Origin: JBFHRB01 sp041591915
GTDB taxonomy: Bacteria; Actinomycetota; Nitriliruptoria; Nitriliruptorales; Nitriliruptoraceae
Length of the DNA: 22,829 nucleotides
Assembly (NCBI GenBank): GCA_041591915.1
Contig: JBFHRB010000015.1
Location: 1-22,829, forward strand
Direction of reading: 5' to 3'
This document shows, one piece after another, positions 1-9,755 of this stretch. Both the position numbers and the translations under genes were made by a program. The notes under the pieces are model-generated. The model did no database searches. It worked only from the letters and a program-made list of their open reading frames with translations, and was not told the origin of the DNA. Positions within the stretch are counted from its first letter, which is position 1; every line of letters starts with the position of its first letter.

Positions 1-107
1 CGTCCGTTGCGCTCCGCTGAACACATCGAAGGCGGTGGACCCTGAACGTCATCGACGCCAACTCACGCTTCCGCGCGCGGGCCCGCGACCTGCGGCGTCG
101 CGAAGCC

Positions 108-419
108 ATGCCCCCGCGCGGCCTGCTGCGCGGGATCATGCGGCTCGTCCTGGACGCCGTCGACGCCGACGAGGTCTCGCTCTACCTCGAGACGCGCGAC
201 CTCTCCGTCAAGCTCACCGAGGAGCAGCGCCCGCCCCTGCACGTCGCCTTCGGGTCCGTCGGGCACGTGATCTCCGCGCCGATCTCGCTCGCGTCAGGTG
301 ATGGCTGGATCCGGGCGGTGCGGGACGCCGACGACGCGCCCTTCGAGGAGCCGGACCTCGGCGTCCTGATCTCCGCGGCCGAGGAGATCGCCGCGGTCCA
401 GCTGCCCGACCGCTTCTGA
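108..419 (+). CDS. small protein of unknown function
   Basis: I do not recognise the family. From ATG 108 it encodes 103 residues, mildly acidic, with no signal peptide, membrane segment or Cys motif. The C-terminal part reads as alternating strand and helix, ending in an acidic helix (VLISAAEEIAAVQLPDRF), so a small cytosolic alpha/beta domain is likely. The same frame stays open upstream to a stop at 18-20, and residues read from about position 42 look protein-like (LNVIDANSRFRARARDLRRR). A CTG start at 42 behind the purine-rich stretch at 29-35 is therefore possible; ATG 108 has no clear ribosome binding site. The stop lies 2 bp from the stop of the converging next gene. Confidence 0.5.
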   Translation: MPPRGLLRGIMRLVLDAVDADEVSLYLETRDLSVKLTEEQRPPLHVAFGSVGHVISAPISLASGDGWIRAVRDADDAPFEEPDLGVLISAAEEIAAVQLPDRF

Positions 420-421
420 CC

Positions 422-1906
422 TCAGCCGCGTCGCGGTCTCGGGGTGATGAGCTGGTCCACGGGCGCGAAGTCGTCACGGAGCACGTCGGCGCCGCTCAGG
501 AACTCGGCGAGGCCGCTGCCCGTCCACACCGCGTCCTCGTCGTCGCCCCGATCGGCGTTGCGGGCGAGGATGGCCTCGACCGGTATCGGTCGATCCGAGC
601 CGACGAGGATGAAGTTCCCGCCCGACCGGCCCGCGAGCCTCTGCGGAGGGGCGAGCACGGCGACGTGGTCGAAGACCGCGCTCAGCGTGGCCGCCTCGGC
701 GCGTGCGAACCCGAGCGGCGGGTGGTCGATGAGGTTGAGCACGTAGTAGCCGTCGGGGCGGAGCCGGTCCTCGATGGACCGCACGAACTCGACGGTGGTC
801 AGGTGCCAGGGAACGGAGATGCCGCCGAACGCGTCGCCCACGACGACGTCGTACGCGGCGGCTGGTTCGTCCTGCAGGGTCAGGCGCGCGTCGCCGGTCC
901 GGATGGCGATGTCGTCGCCCGGATCGAGGCCGAGCTCCTCCTGCGCGATCCGGACCAGCAGTGGGTCGAGCTCCAGGACCGTGCTGGTCGAGCCGGGCCA
1001 GAGGGTGCGGATGTAGCGCGGGAACGTGAAGCCCCCTCCGCCGACGTGCAGCGCATCGACCGCCGCCCCTCGGGGGTGGTAGGCGTCGAGCACGTCGCTG
1101 ATGGTCTGCGCGTACGTGAACTCGAGGTACGTCGGGTCCGCGAGGTCGACGTAGGAGTGCCGCAGCGTGTCCAGCCGCAGCGTCCGACCGAAGCGCCGGT
1201 CGGGATCCTCCTCGACGCGCGCGCAGAAGTAGGCCGACTCGTAGTCGCAGGGTCCCGGGAAGAGCAGCGAGACGCCGCCGGCCAAGAGCACCCCGATCAG
1301 GAGGCCGGGCAGTACCGACGTCGTTGCGTCGCGGCGGAGCCTGACCCACAGGGCGATCCCGGACGCGACGAGCGCGATCGCGATGCCCCGGATCAGCGGC
1401 CGCGTCGGGGCGGCGGAGATCAGCACGAACCCCGCCAGGAACGTGCCGGCGATCGCCCCCGCGGTTGAGATGGCCGACAGCCGACCGACGACCCTCCCCG
1501 TCTCGCCCAGATCATCCAGCCGGAGCTTGACGACCGTCGGGGTGACGGCGCTCAGGACGGCGGCGGGGAGGAAGAATCCGACGGCGGACAGCGTCACGAT
1601 GGCGAGCGGGCCGCCCTGGCGGACGCCCGAGCCGAACACGTCGACCATCACCGGTGCGAGGAACGAGAACAGACCGCCGAGGACGAGGATCGGGCCGAGC
1701 AGCGACCGCGGGTCACGCTGGTCGGCCAGCCGTCCGCCGGCCCAGGCCCCGACGGAGATCCCGGCCAGGATCGTGCCGATGATCCCGGTGAACGTCTCGA
1801 GGGTGACGCCGACGTACGGGGCGAGGAGGCGGCCCGCCAGGATCTCCAGCACGAGGATGGCGGCGGAGGTCGCGAAGACGAGGACGTAGGCGAGGGCAGC
1901 AGACAT
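422..1906 (-). CDS. membrane-fused spermidine synthase-like protein
   Basis: This is a 494-residue protein in two parts. The N-terminal ~215 residues hold about seven hydrophobic helices, beginning with a stretch typical of MFS/spermidine-synthase fusions (LEILAGRLLAPYVG, then a GGRLAD loop). The C-terminal ~270 residues form a Rossmann-type aminopropyltransferase/methyltransferase-like domain, with a Gly-rich nucleotide loop (HVGGGGFTFPRYI), an acidic residue ending the next strand (VLELDP) and GDAF in place of the catalytic Asp loop. The classical GGGDG core is altered, so true spermidine synthesis from putrescine and decarboxy-SAM is doubtful; family members of this shape are mostly uncharacterised. 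No clear ribosome binding site precedes ATG 1906. The upstream same-strand membrane protein gene ends 48 bp away, so the two may be co-transcribed. The family call is firm, the substrate is not. Confidence 0.85.
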   Translation of the reverse strand: MSAALAYVLVFATSAAILVLEILAGRLLAPYVGVTLETFTGIIGTILAGISVGAWAGGRLADQRDPRSLLGPILVLGGLFSFLAPVMVDVFGSGVRQGGPLAIVTLSAVGFFLPAAVLSAVTPTVVKLRLDDLGETGRVVGRLSAISTAGAIAGTFLAGFVLISAAPTRPLIRGIAIALVASGIALWVRLRRDATTSVLPGLLIGVLLAGGVSLLFPGPCDYESAYFCARVEEDPDRRFGRTLRLDTLRHSYVDLADPTYLEFTYAQTISDVLDAYHPRGAAVDALHVGGGGFTFPRYIRTLWPGSTSTVLELDPLLVRIAQEELGLDPGDDIAIRTGDARLTLQDEPAAAYDVVVGDAFGGISVPWHLTTVEFVRSIEDRLRPDGYYVLNLIDHPPLGFARAEAATLSAVFDHVAVLAPPQRLAGRSGGNFILVGSDRPIPVEAILARNADRGDDEDAVWTGSGLAEFLSGADVLRDDFAPVDQLITPRPRRG

Positions 1907-1954
1907 AGGGCGCGCAGCGTACGGCGGTCCGGCCGCCTCGCGTGCCCTCGTGGC

Positions 1955-2395
1955 TCAGGCCGTGCGGGCGAGAAGCAGTGGCACCGACAGCGCGACGACG
2001 CCCGCGGCCATCTGGATGTACCACCACGCACCGATGGCGTGCCCGGCGAGCGGGCAGGCCACGGCGCCGACCAGCAGGACGGCGCCACCGAAGGTCGAGG
2101 CGTGGATGCCGAATCGCGTGCGCGACGCGGTCCCGAACGCGACCAGCATGATCGCGCCCATCAGCGCCCAGAGCAGCGCCTCCTCCCAGAGCGCGGGCGG
2201 GGGCGGCGGGTCCTGCGCCGGGGGCCCGAACGCGAGGATCACGGTGAGGCTCGACCAGAACGATCCGAATGCGAGCAGCGAGTGCCTCGGGCTCACCTCG
2301 TCCGCGAGTCGGCGTGTGGACCGCGGGCGGATCGGTTGCGCGTCCTCGATCCGGGCCCGGAGCCGTGCGTGTCGCAGGGCGTCGAAGCGGGTCAT
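1955..2395 (-). CDS. four-helix integral membrane protein, unknown
   Basis: The product is 146 residues. The frame is open further upstream, but ATG 2395 is chosen because GAGGAGG lies just upstream on the minus strand, and the extra N-terminal residues would be Arg/Pro-rich non-protein-like sequence. A basic N-terminus of about 40 residues (MTRFDALRHARLRARIED) is followed by four hydrophobic segments near residues 44-62, 72-94, 98-120 and 123-144. A proline run (PPPPPA) lies between the first two. No catalytic motif is visible and I do not recognise a family. It lies upstream of the spermidine-synthase-like gene in the same direction and diverges from ettA. Confidence 0.7.
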   Translation of the reverse strand: MTRFDALRHARLRARIEDAQPIRPRSTRRLADEVSPRHSLLAFGSFWSSLTVILAFGPPAQDPPPPPALWEEALLWALMGAIMLVAFGTASRTRFGIHASTFGGAVLLVGAVACPLAGHAIGAWWYIQMAAGVVALSVPLLLARTA

Positions 2396-2483
2396 CGTGT
2401 GCCTCCTCGCACGGCCATCGCGTGCCGTGGGTCCATGGTGTCCGCGCGATGTCCGTGACGCAAGGGCCCGCTGACGCCGTGGG

Positions 2484-2489
2484 TAGCCT
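2484..2489 (+). promoter_or_regulatory. candidate -10 element for ettA
   Basis: TAGCCT fits the loose actinobacterial -10 pattern TANNNT and lies 57 bp before the ettA start codon, in the divergent gap. No convincing -35 lies 17-19 bp upstream. The call rests on similarity to hexamers upstream of several other genes in the window. Confidence 0.25.
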
Positions 2490-2546
2490 GCGGGCCGAAA
2501 AGCGGCCCTGCCGCCCCTCCTGAAACCAAGACCCCGAGGTCCCACC

Positions 2547-4262
<1,716 letters not shown>

Positions 4263-4669
4263 TCGCTACGTACCCGACCTGGGTACGTAGGTGACGGAAG
4301 GCCCATACCGGGCGGATCGCGACGCTGCGTAGTGCCGGGATGGACGCAGCGCCAGCATCGCCGGCGCGAGGGCGCCGCTACGTAGTCCGGCGCACCTCCG
4401 ATGCGTAGTTCCGCGCGCTCAGAGATACGTAGCACTCCTGATGTCTGCGGCGTCCGTTCGGCGGAGCATGTCTCTCGTCTTCAGGCACGAGAGGCAACGA
4501 CGATGGAATCCCTGGCCGGTCCCCGGGCCGACTCCGCGACATGGTCGCGCCGCGCCGACGTACCCGCGGCGTCGATCGCTGGGCTTCGCTGTCATCACGA
4601 GCTCCGGCTCGTCGCCCTCATGGCGAAGCCGACGCTCACACTCTCCGACCCGGTCGGGAGGTGATGCGG
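4263..4669 (+). promoter_or_regulatory. gene-free leader with TRCGTAG repeats and hairpins
   Basis: About 400 bp between ettA and the LuxR-type gene holds no convincing gene. It has five direct copies of TRCGTAG (starting at 4284, 4326, 4379, 4402 and 4426), plus one inverted copy within CTACGTAC at 4266. Four inverted repeats are visible: 4266-4290 (10-bp stem); 4324-4330 with 4344-4350 (7 bp); 4372-4377 with 4388-4393 (6 bp, loop containing the palindrome CTACGTAG); and 4472-4478 with 4487-4493 (7 bp, 8-base loop). Short open frames starting at ATG 4401, 4441 and 4503 lack good ribosome binding sites. The motif cluster looks like a multi-site operator or structured leader for the downstream regulator gene; this is inference. 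Confidence 0.45.
4266..4290 (+). terminator. perfect hairpin just after ettA
   Basis: CTACGTACCC and GGGTACGTAG form a perfect 10-bp stem with a 5-base loop, starting 3 bp after the ettA stop codon. Position suggests a transcription terminator, but no T-run follows. The stem arms also contain the TACGTAG motif repeated downstream, so it may instead be an operator. Confidence 0.45.
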
Positions 4670-7483
4670 ATGCGCTCGGTCTCCGACATCACCCTCCGCA
4701 CGCTCGCGCCGCCGCTCGTCGGCCGCGACGCCGAGGTCGAGCTGCTTGCCGGCGCGCTCGCGCGCGTCGGTGGGGCGACGGGGCAACTCGTCGTCGTCCG
4801 GGGTCCCGGCGGGATCGGGCGCACGCGGCTGCTCGACGAGGTCCTGGCCACGGACGTCGGCCAGCGCCTGCAGCTCGTACGCACGACCGCTCGTGGCCTC
4901 GAGGTCGACCTGCCGTACGCACCACTCGTCCGGGCGCTCGGGATCACTCCGGAGGCCGCCGACGAGACCAAGGCCACGCTGGCGAGGGCGCTCTACGACG
5001 GTCCCGGCGACGGCGACGTCCGACACCGTGTGACCGCCGGGCTCGTGTCCCTCGTGGAACGCCTCGCGCGTGATGTGCCGACGTGCCTGGTCATCGACGA
5101 CGCGCACCACGCCGACCGGGACACCCTGCTCGTCGTGGATCGGCTCGCCGCGCAGCTCGACCACCTGCCACTGGCGATCGTGATCGCCTTCACCGACGGG
5201 CTGGCGCGGTCCGAACTTCTCGACTTCGCGGACGACCACGCTGCCCGCTCGCAGGTCGTCGAGCTTGGTCCGCTCGCCGACACACAGGTTGCCGAGCTCG
5301 CCGAGGCGTTCGGCGTCACCGATCCGGACGACCCCCGACGAGCACTGTTGGGGCGCGCGAGCGGGAACCCCTTCCTCGTCACGGAGGTGCTGCGCGCCGA
5401 TCCGCTCGAGGTGGATGACGTGCAGGAACTGCCGACGGCACTCGCCTCCTCGCTGGTCCGCCGTGTGCGTCTGCTCCCGAGCGACACGCAGGACGTGCTG
5501 AGGAACGCCGCCGTCCTCGGCGACCGCACCAGCCTCCGTTCCCTGGCGCTCGTGTCCCAGCGATCGGAACTCGATGTCCTCGATCTCCTCCGCCCGGCCT
5601 TCGATGCAGGCCTCATCGACGAGTCGTCGGATGGTGAGTTCGTCTTCCGGCACGGGCTGGTGCGGGACGCGCTGGAGCAGTCGTGCCGGCCGGCCATCCG
5701 CCGGGCCCTGCACGCTGCCGCGGCGCGGTCGCTGCTCGCTGACGGCACGCCGCCGTTGCGCCTGGCGGCCCATCTCGCCCAGGGAGCGTCCACGGACGAC
5801 GTCCCACTGCTCGAGGCGCTCGCGCTCGCGGCGTCGCGAGCGTCGCTCGTGGCCCCGCCACTGGCCCATCGGCTCGCGGTGCGGTACGCCGAGCTGACGG
5901 CCGCAGACGCGCTGCGCCGCGAGGAGGGCCTGCTCCTGCTCGCGAGTGCGGAACTCGCGGTCGGGGAGGGAGCCACGGCGGAGGCACGCCTGGCCGAGCT
6001 CGGCTCGACCGGGGCAGATCCCGACATCCGTCGACACGCCCGCCTGCAACTCGCCGACCGACTGAGCGACCGGGGCGAGCTCTCCGAGGCCAGGCGCGTC
6101 GCAGAAGCCGTCCTGGGGGAGTGCCAGGGCGACGACATCACGACGGCCGGGACGCTGCTCTCGCTCGCCCGGCTCGATCTGCGGGCCGGCCAGTTGACGT
6201 CGGCAGCGGCTCGGGCCGCCCGCGCATGCGACCTCGCCGCGCTGGCCGACGCGTCGGAGCTGTCAGCCGCGGCCCTGGAGCTGCGTTCTCGGATCGCGGA
6301 GGCGCGAGGCGACCAGGCACAGGCCACGGCGTTCGCACGCTCGGCACTCGTGACCCTGTCCTCCACTCCGGACGCGGATCGCAGCCTCGCCGCGGCACGC
6401 TGCCGCGTTGCGACCTCGCTCGCTGCGCGCAAGGCGGACCGTCCCGACGCGGTCTCGGTGCTTCGCGGCGTCCTCGCCGAGGCCGAGGCGAGCGGCGACG
6501 CGACGATCGCGGCGAACGCGAGCGTCGGACTCGGGCACGCGTACTACCGCGACGGGGACTACGGCCGAGCGAACGCGGCGCTCGAACGGGGGATCGAACA
6601 CCTCGAACGGCTCGGCGCGGACTGGCTCACGGCCATCCCCCGGACGCGGCTCTCGAGGATCGCGATCCGGCGCGACGAGCTGGAGCGCGCGCGGCGCCTC
6701 CTCGACGAGGCACGCGCGGCTGCGGCCACGGGCACCGACATCGACCGGGTCCCGATCGACACCCACGTCGCGCTGGCGGCGAGCGAGCTCGCCGCGGCTG
6801 AAGGCGACGTCGGGGCGGCCGCGGCCGAGCTGCAGGCCGCCTACGCGGACGCCGACACGCGCACCCGCGCCGTGCTGGGGCCTGACCTCGTCCGCGCAGC
6901 CGTCCAGGCGGGCGACTCGGCACTCGCCCGCACCGTCGCGGAGGACCTGCACGCCGACCTCGGCGGCGATGATCGCGTCCGCTGGGTCGCGGCGCTCGTG
7001 GACGGCAACACCGACGCACTCGTCGAGGTCGCGACTCGCCTGCGGCACGACGCCGACGTGTTCGGCGATGCCGCGCTGGCGTCCGAGGACGCCGCACAGC
7101 TGCTGGCAGCCGCCGATCGGGACGCGGAGGCGATCGCGCAGCTCGAGGCGGCGCGGACACTCTGGGAGGTCGCCGGCGCAACCCGGGACCGCGACCGCGT
7201 CCGCGCGGCGCTGCGGGCCCTCGGTGTCCACCGCCGTGGCCGCAGGGCGAGCCGCCCGGCGCACGGCTGGGACGCCCTGACGGAGACCGAACGGCGTGTC
7301 GTCGGCCACGTCGTCCAGGGCCTGCTCTACCGCGAGATCGCGGAACGCCTTTTCATCTCCCGGCGGACCGTCGAGACCCACGTGGCCAACGCCTTCCGCA
7401 AGGTCGGCGTCAGCTCGCGTCGTGAGCTGGCTGCGGAGGCGGAGCGCGTCGGGTGGTCGTGTGAACCCGACGGAGGTCAGTAA
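4670..7483 (+). CDS. large LuxR-family transcriptional regulator (LAL/AAA type)
   Basis: The 937-residue regulator has three parts. An N-terminal AAA/NACHT-like ATPase begins with PPLVGRDAEVELL, then P-loop GPGGIGRT (45-52) and Walker B CLVIDDAHHAD. A long alpha-helical, Ala-rich middle (about 330-860) resembles tandem TPR-like repeats. The C-terminal LuxR helix-turn-helix spans about 867-930 (LTETERRVVGHVVQGL ... REIAERLFISRRTVETHV). Such proteins usually sense a ligand through the repeat region and activate transcription. The invariant P-loop lysine is arginine here (R51), which would be expected to weaken ATP hydrolysis. ATG 4670 is chosen because GGGAG at 4656-4660 is well spaced from it; GTG 4661 and ATG 4664 are alternatives. 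The 3' end overlaps the converging gene by 7 bp. Target genes are unknown; autoregulation through the upstream repeats is possible. Confidence 0.9.
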   Translation: MRSVSDITLRTLAPPLVGRDAEVELLAGALARVGGATGQLVVVRGPGGIGRTRLLDEVLATDVGQRLQLVRTTARGLEVDLPYAPLVRALGITPEAADETKATLARALYDGPGDGDVRHRVTAGLVSLVERLARDVPTCLVIDDAHHADRDTLLVVDRLAAQLDHLPLAIVIAFTDGLARSELLDFADDHAARSQVVELGPLADTQVAELAEAFGVTDPDDPRRALLGRASGNPFLVTEVLRADPLEVDDVQELPTALASSLVRRVRLLPSDTQDVLRNAAVLGDRTSLRSLALVSQRSELDVLDLLRPAFDAGLIDESSDGEFVFRHGLVRDALEQSCRPAIRRALHAAAARSLLADGTPPLRLAAHLAQGASTDDVPLLEALALAASRASLVAPPLAHRLAVRYAELTAADALRREEGLLLLASAELAVGEGATAEARLAELGSTGADPDIRRHARLQLADRLSDRGELSEARRVAEAVLGECQGDDITTAGTLLSLARLDLRAGQLTSAAARAARACDLAALADASELSAAALELRSRIAEARGDQAQATAFARSALVTLSSTPDADRSLAAARCRVATSLAARKADRPDAVSVLRGVLAEAEASGDATIAANASVGLGHAYYRDGDYGRANAALERGIEHLERLGADWLTAIPRTRLSRIAIRRDELERARRLLDEARAAAATGTDIDRVPIDTHVALAASELAAAEGDVGAAAAELQAAYADADTRTRAVLGPDLVRAAVQAGDSALARTVAEDLHADLGGDDRVRWVAALVDGNTDALVEVATRLRHDADVFGDAALASEDAAQLLAAADRDAEAIAQLEAARTLWEVAGATRDRDRVRAALRALGVHRRGRRASRPAHGWDALTETERRVVGHVVQGLLYREIAERLFISRRTVETHVANAFRKVGVSSRRELAAEAERVGWSCEPDGGQ

Positions 7484-8235
7484 CGGTGCCGGCGCGTCCA
7501 GGCTCGCCCGACGTCGCCCCACCCGGTGACGTCGAGGTCCTTGGTCAGCGCCTCCACCCGACGCCGGCGAACGACGTGTTGGACGCGGCACTCGGCGCAG
7601 CGTTCGAGGTGCTCCTCGGCGGAGAGCCGATCGTCGTTCTCCACCGGGAGGGACTCGATCCGGGCGACCATGTTCCACACCGGGCAGCGGGCCACCTCGA
7701 TCTCGGGCAGTCCCAGCGCCTCGTTGCCGGTGACGTGGTGCTCGTGGACCTCGGTGGTCGGCGCCTTGAACATGACGCCGACCTCGGCCGCCTCGACCCC
7801 TTCGATGTCGATCAGGACGAGGGTTGCGGCCTGGGCGAGCGGCACGTGTCGCAGGATGGGGAGGTCGAACAGCGGCCGATGGTCGACATCGCGCAGCAGG
7901 GCACGCAGGGCCACGGCCCCGAACGCCGTCGCGTCCCACCTGGCACCGACGGTGCGTTCGCCCCGAGGATCGTGCTCGACGGCGCTCGTCGCCGTGAGGA
8001 TCGCGCTGGCCGCGTAGGCCTCGGCGCCGATCCGACGCGCCCGCAGGGACGCCGCGAGCGCGGTGAAGTCATCGGCGTACAACCGGCGCAGCTTGCGAGA
8101 GGCGAGCATGTCGCCGCCGATCAACGCCCGGATCAGCGAGCCGGCGTGCTCGGTCGAGGCCGGTGAGCGCCGCGGTCGCGCGCCGCGTCGCGGCGGCCGT
8201 CCACCCCCCGTCGGGGTGATGCTGCGACCGACCAT
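7477..8235 (-). CDS. unknown protein with C-terminal HxxxCxxC motif
   Basis: I do not recognise the family. The product has 252 residues. ATG 8235 follows a clear GGGAGG ribosome binding site on the minus strand. The first ~30 residues are Pro/Arg/Gly-rich and probably disordered. A helical Ala/Arg-rich part (35-120) and a strand-rich part containing the acidic/His cluster EVHEHH follow. Near the C-terminus EEHLERCAECR gives an HxxxCxxC pattern like that of zinc-binding anti-sigma (ZAS) factors, though the position and the rest of the protein do not match an ordinary one. No membrane helix is evident. The stop codon lies within the last codons of the converging LuxR-type gene. It diverges from tldD. 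A metal-binding regulatory or redox role is only a guess. Confidence 0.7.
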   Translation of the reverse strand: MVGRSITPTGGGRPPRRGARPRRSPASTEHAGSLIRALIGGDMLASRKLRRLYADDFTALAASLRARRIGAEAYAASAILTATSAVEHDPRGERTVGARWDATAFGAVALRALLRDVDHRPLFDLPILRHVPLAQAATLVLIDIEGVEAAEVGVMFKAPTTEVHEHHVTGNEALGLPEIEVARCPVWNMVARIESLPVENDDRLSAEEHLERCAECRVQHVVRRRRVEALTKDLDVTGWGDVGRAWTRRHRY

Positions 8236-8314
8236 GTGCGCCTCCCGGGCAACATCCTCGCATGCAGGCGTGCCCTCTGCACGTCGGCCGTCGGAGGCGC
8301 GAGTCGCGGACTCC

Positions 8315-8320
8315 TAGACT
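8315..8320 (+). promoter_or_regulatory. candidate -10 element for tldD
   Basis: TAGACT lies 35 bp before the GTG chosen as the tldD start, in the divergent gap. No good -35 is visible. If real, transcription would begin near 8327, which argues for the 8355 start over ATG 8262, which would lie upstream of the promoter. Confidence 0.3.
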
Positions 8321-8354
8321 CCCGGTCTCCGCGGACCCCCGACGCTGGATCGAC

Positions 8355-9755
8355 GTGCCCGAGCTCCCTGACCTCCTCGACGACGCGCTGCTGCGCGACG
8401 TGCTGGCCACCGGACTGGCCCGTGGTGCCGACTTCGCGGAGGTCTACGCGGAGAGCCGTCGCGGCAGGCTCCTGCGCCTGGAGGACGGGCGGGTCGAGCA
8501 ACTCAGCTCCGGCCGGGACCTCGGGGCAGGGGTCCGCGTCATCTCCGGTGATCGCATCGGCTACGCGTACACGAACGTCCTGAGCCGTGACGCGCTGCAG
8601 GAGGCTGCCCGCGTGGCAGCGGGTGCCGTGCAGGGAACCGCGGAGAAGACCGTCGCGGACCTGACCAGCCTGTCCCGCCGCGCGGACCACCCCGTCCGCG
8701 TCCCGCCGCTCGAGGTCGAGCGGCCCGAGCTCGTCGGGCTCGCCGAGCGGGTCGACGCGTCGGCTCGCGGTGAGTCCGGCGACATCGCGCAGGTCATCGT
8801 CACCTACCAGGGGAGCGAGCGCGAGATCCTCGTCGCGAACAGCGAGGGTCGCCTCGCCGATGACCACCAGACCCGAACACGGCTGAGCGCGCAGGTCGTG
8901 GCGGCGCGCAACGGGCGGACCGAGACGGGGTTCTACGGCCCCGGTACCAGCGGAGGGCACGAGCTCTTCGACCAGTACACGCCCGAGTCCATCGGGCGCA
9001 CCGCGGCCGCCCGCGCGGCGACGATGCTCGACGCCGAGCCGGCACCCACTGGCGAGATGCCCGTCGTGCTCTGGCGCGGGGATGCCGGTGTCCTGTTCCA
9101 CGAGGCGTGCGGCCACGGGATGGAGGGCGACCACATCGCGCGCGACACCTCCATCTACGCGTCGCGCGCCGGTGAGCAGGTGGCGAGCCCCCTCCTCAAC
9201 GGCGTCGACGACGCAACGGTCCAGAACGGGTGGGGGAGCTTCGCCTTCGACGACGAGGGCACCCCGGCCCAGCGGACCGTGATGTTCGCCGACGGGGTGC
9301 TGACGGACTTCCTGCTCGACCGCCGTTCGGCACACGGGCTGGGCGCGTCCTCCAGCGGCAACGGACGCCGGCAGAGCTACCAGCACCTGCCCGTTCCGCG
9401 CATGACGAACTCGCACATCCTTCCGGGTGAAGGCACGCCCGACGAGGCGATCGCCGGCCTCGATCGCGGGATCCTGTGCAAGGGGCTCGGTGGCGGTCAG
9501 GTCAACCCGGCCAGCGGCGACTTCGTCTTCGGCATGACCGAGGCGTACCTCGTCGAGGGCGGCGAGATCCGCCACGCCATCCGGGGGGCGAACCTCGTGG
9601 GCAACGGCATCGATGCACTGCGCGACATCGACATGATCTGCTCCGACTTCGCCGTCCGCTGGGGCATCTGTGGCAAGGGCGGTCAGCAGGTCCCGGTCTC
9701 GTTCGGCACGCCGACCCTGCGGATCTCGCGCATGACCATCGGAGGGACGGCATGA
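8355..9755 (+). CDS. tldD: TldD metalloprotease subunit
   Basis: TldD is the catalytic subunit of the cytosolic TldD/TldE heterodimeric zinc protease, which trims unfolded peptides and matures some RiPPs (microcin B17 in E. coli; PqqA-like and other substrates have been proposed elsewhere). From GTG 8355 it has 466 residues (E. coli 481). The zinc motif HEACGHGMEGD sits at 249-259, giving HExxxH, and the third ligand Cys is kept at 439 within GICGKGGQ. The C-terminal PTLRISRMTIGGTA is family-typical. The frame is open back to ATG 8262, but those ~31 residues are Arg-rich and unlike the family; the ribosome binding site at 8355 is weak. It overlaps tldE by 4 bp (ATGA), so the subunits are probably translationally coupled. 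Confidence 0.93.
   Translation: MPELPDLLDDALLRDVLATGLARGADFAEVYAESRRGRLLRLEDGRVEQLSSGRDLGAGVRVISGDRIGYAYTNVLSRDALQEAARVAAGAVQGTAEKTVADLTSLSRRADHPVRVPPLEVERPELVGLAERVDASARGESGDIAQVIVTYQGSEREILVANSEGRLADDHQTRTRLSAQVVAARNGRTETGFYGPGTSGGHELFDQYTPESIGRTAAARAATMLDAEPAPTGEMPVVLWRGDAGVLFHEACGHGMEGDHIARDTSIYASRAGEQVASPLLNGVDDATVQNGWGSFAFDDEGTPAQRTVMFADGVLTDFLLDRRSAHGLGASSSGNGRRQSYQHLPVPRMTNSHILPGEGTPDEAIAGLDRGILCKGLGGGQVNPASGDFVFGMTEAYLVEGGEIRHAIRGANLVGNGIDALRDIDMICSDFAVRWGICGKGGQQVPVSFGTPTLRISRMTIGGTA

Noticed and set aside
35..301. Arg/Pro-rich 88-codon frame starting at GTG 35
   Set aside because: Composition is that of an out-of-frame reading; the overlapping frame ending at 419 looks like a real protein.
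4401..4664. Short frames in the leader before the LuxR-type gene (for example ATG 4401, 4441 and 4503)
   Set aside because: No convincing ribosome binding site and no protein-like composition. A leader peptide cannot be excluded, but I see no attenuator logic.
4595..6432. Long antisense open frames across the LuxR-type gene
   Set aside because: Low-complexity Ser/Arg- or Arg/Glu-rich translations without ribosome binding sites; shadows of the well-supported plus-strand gene.
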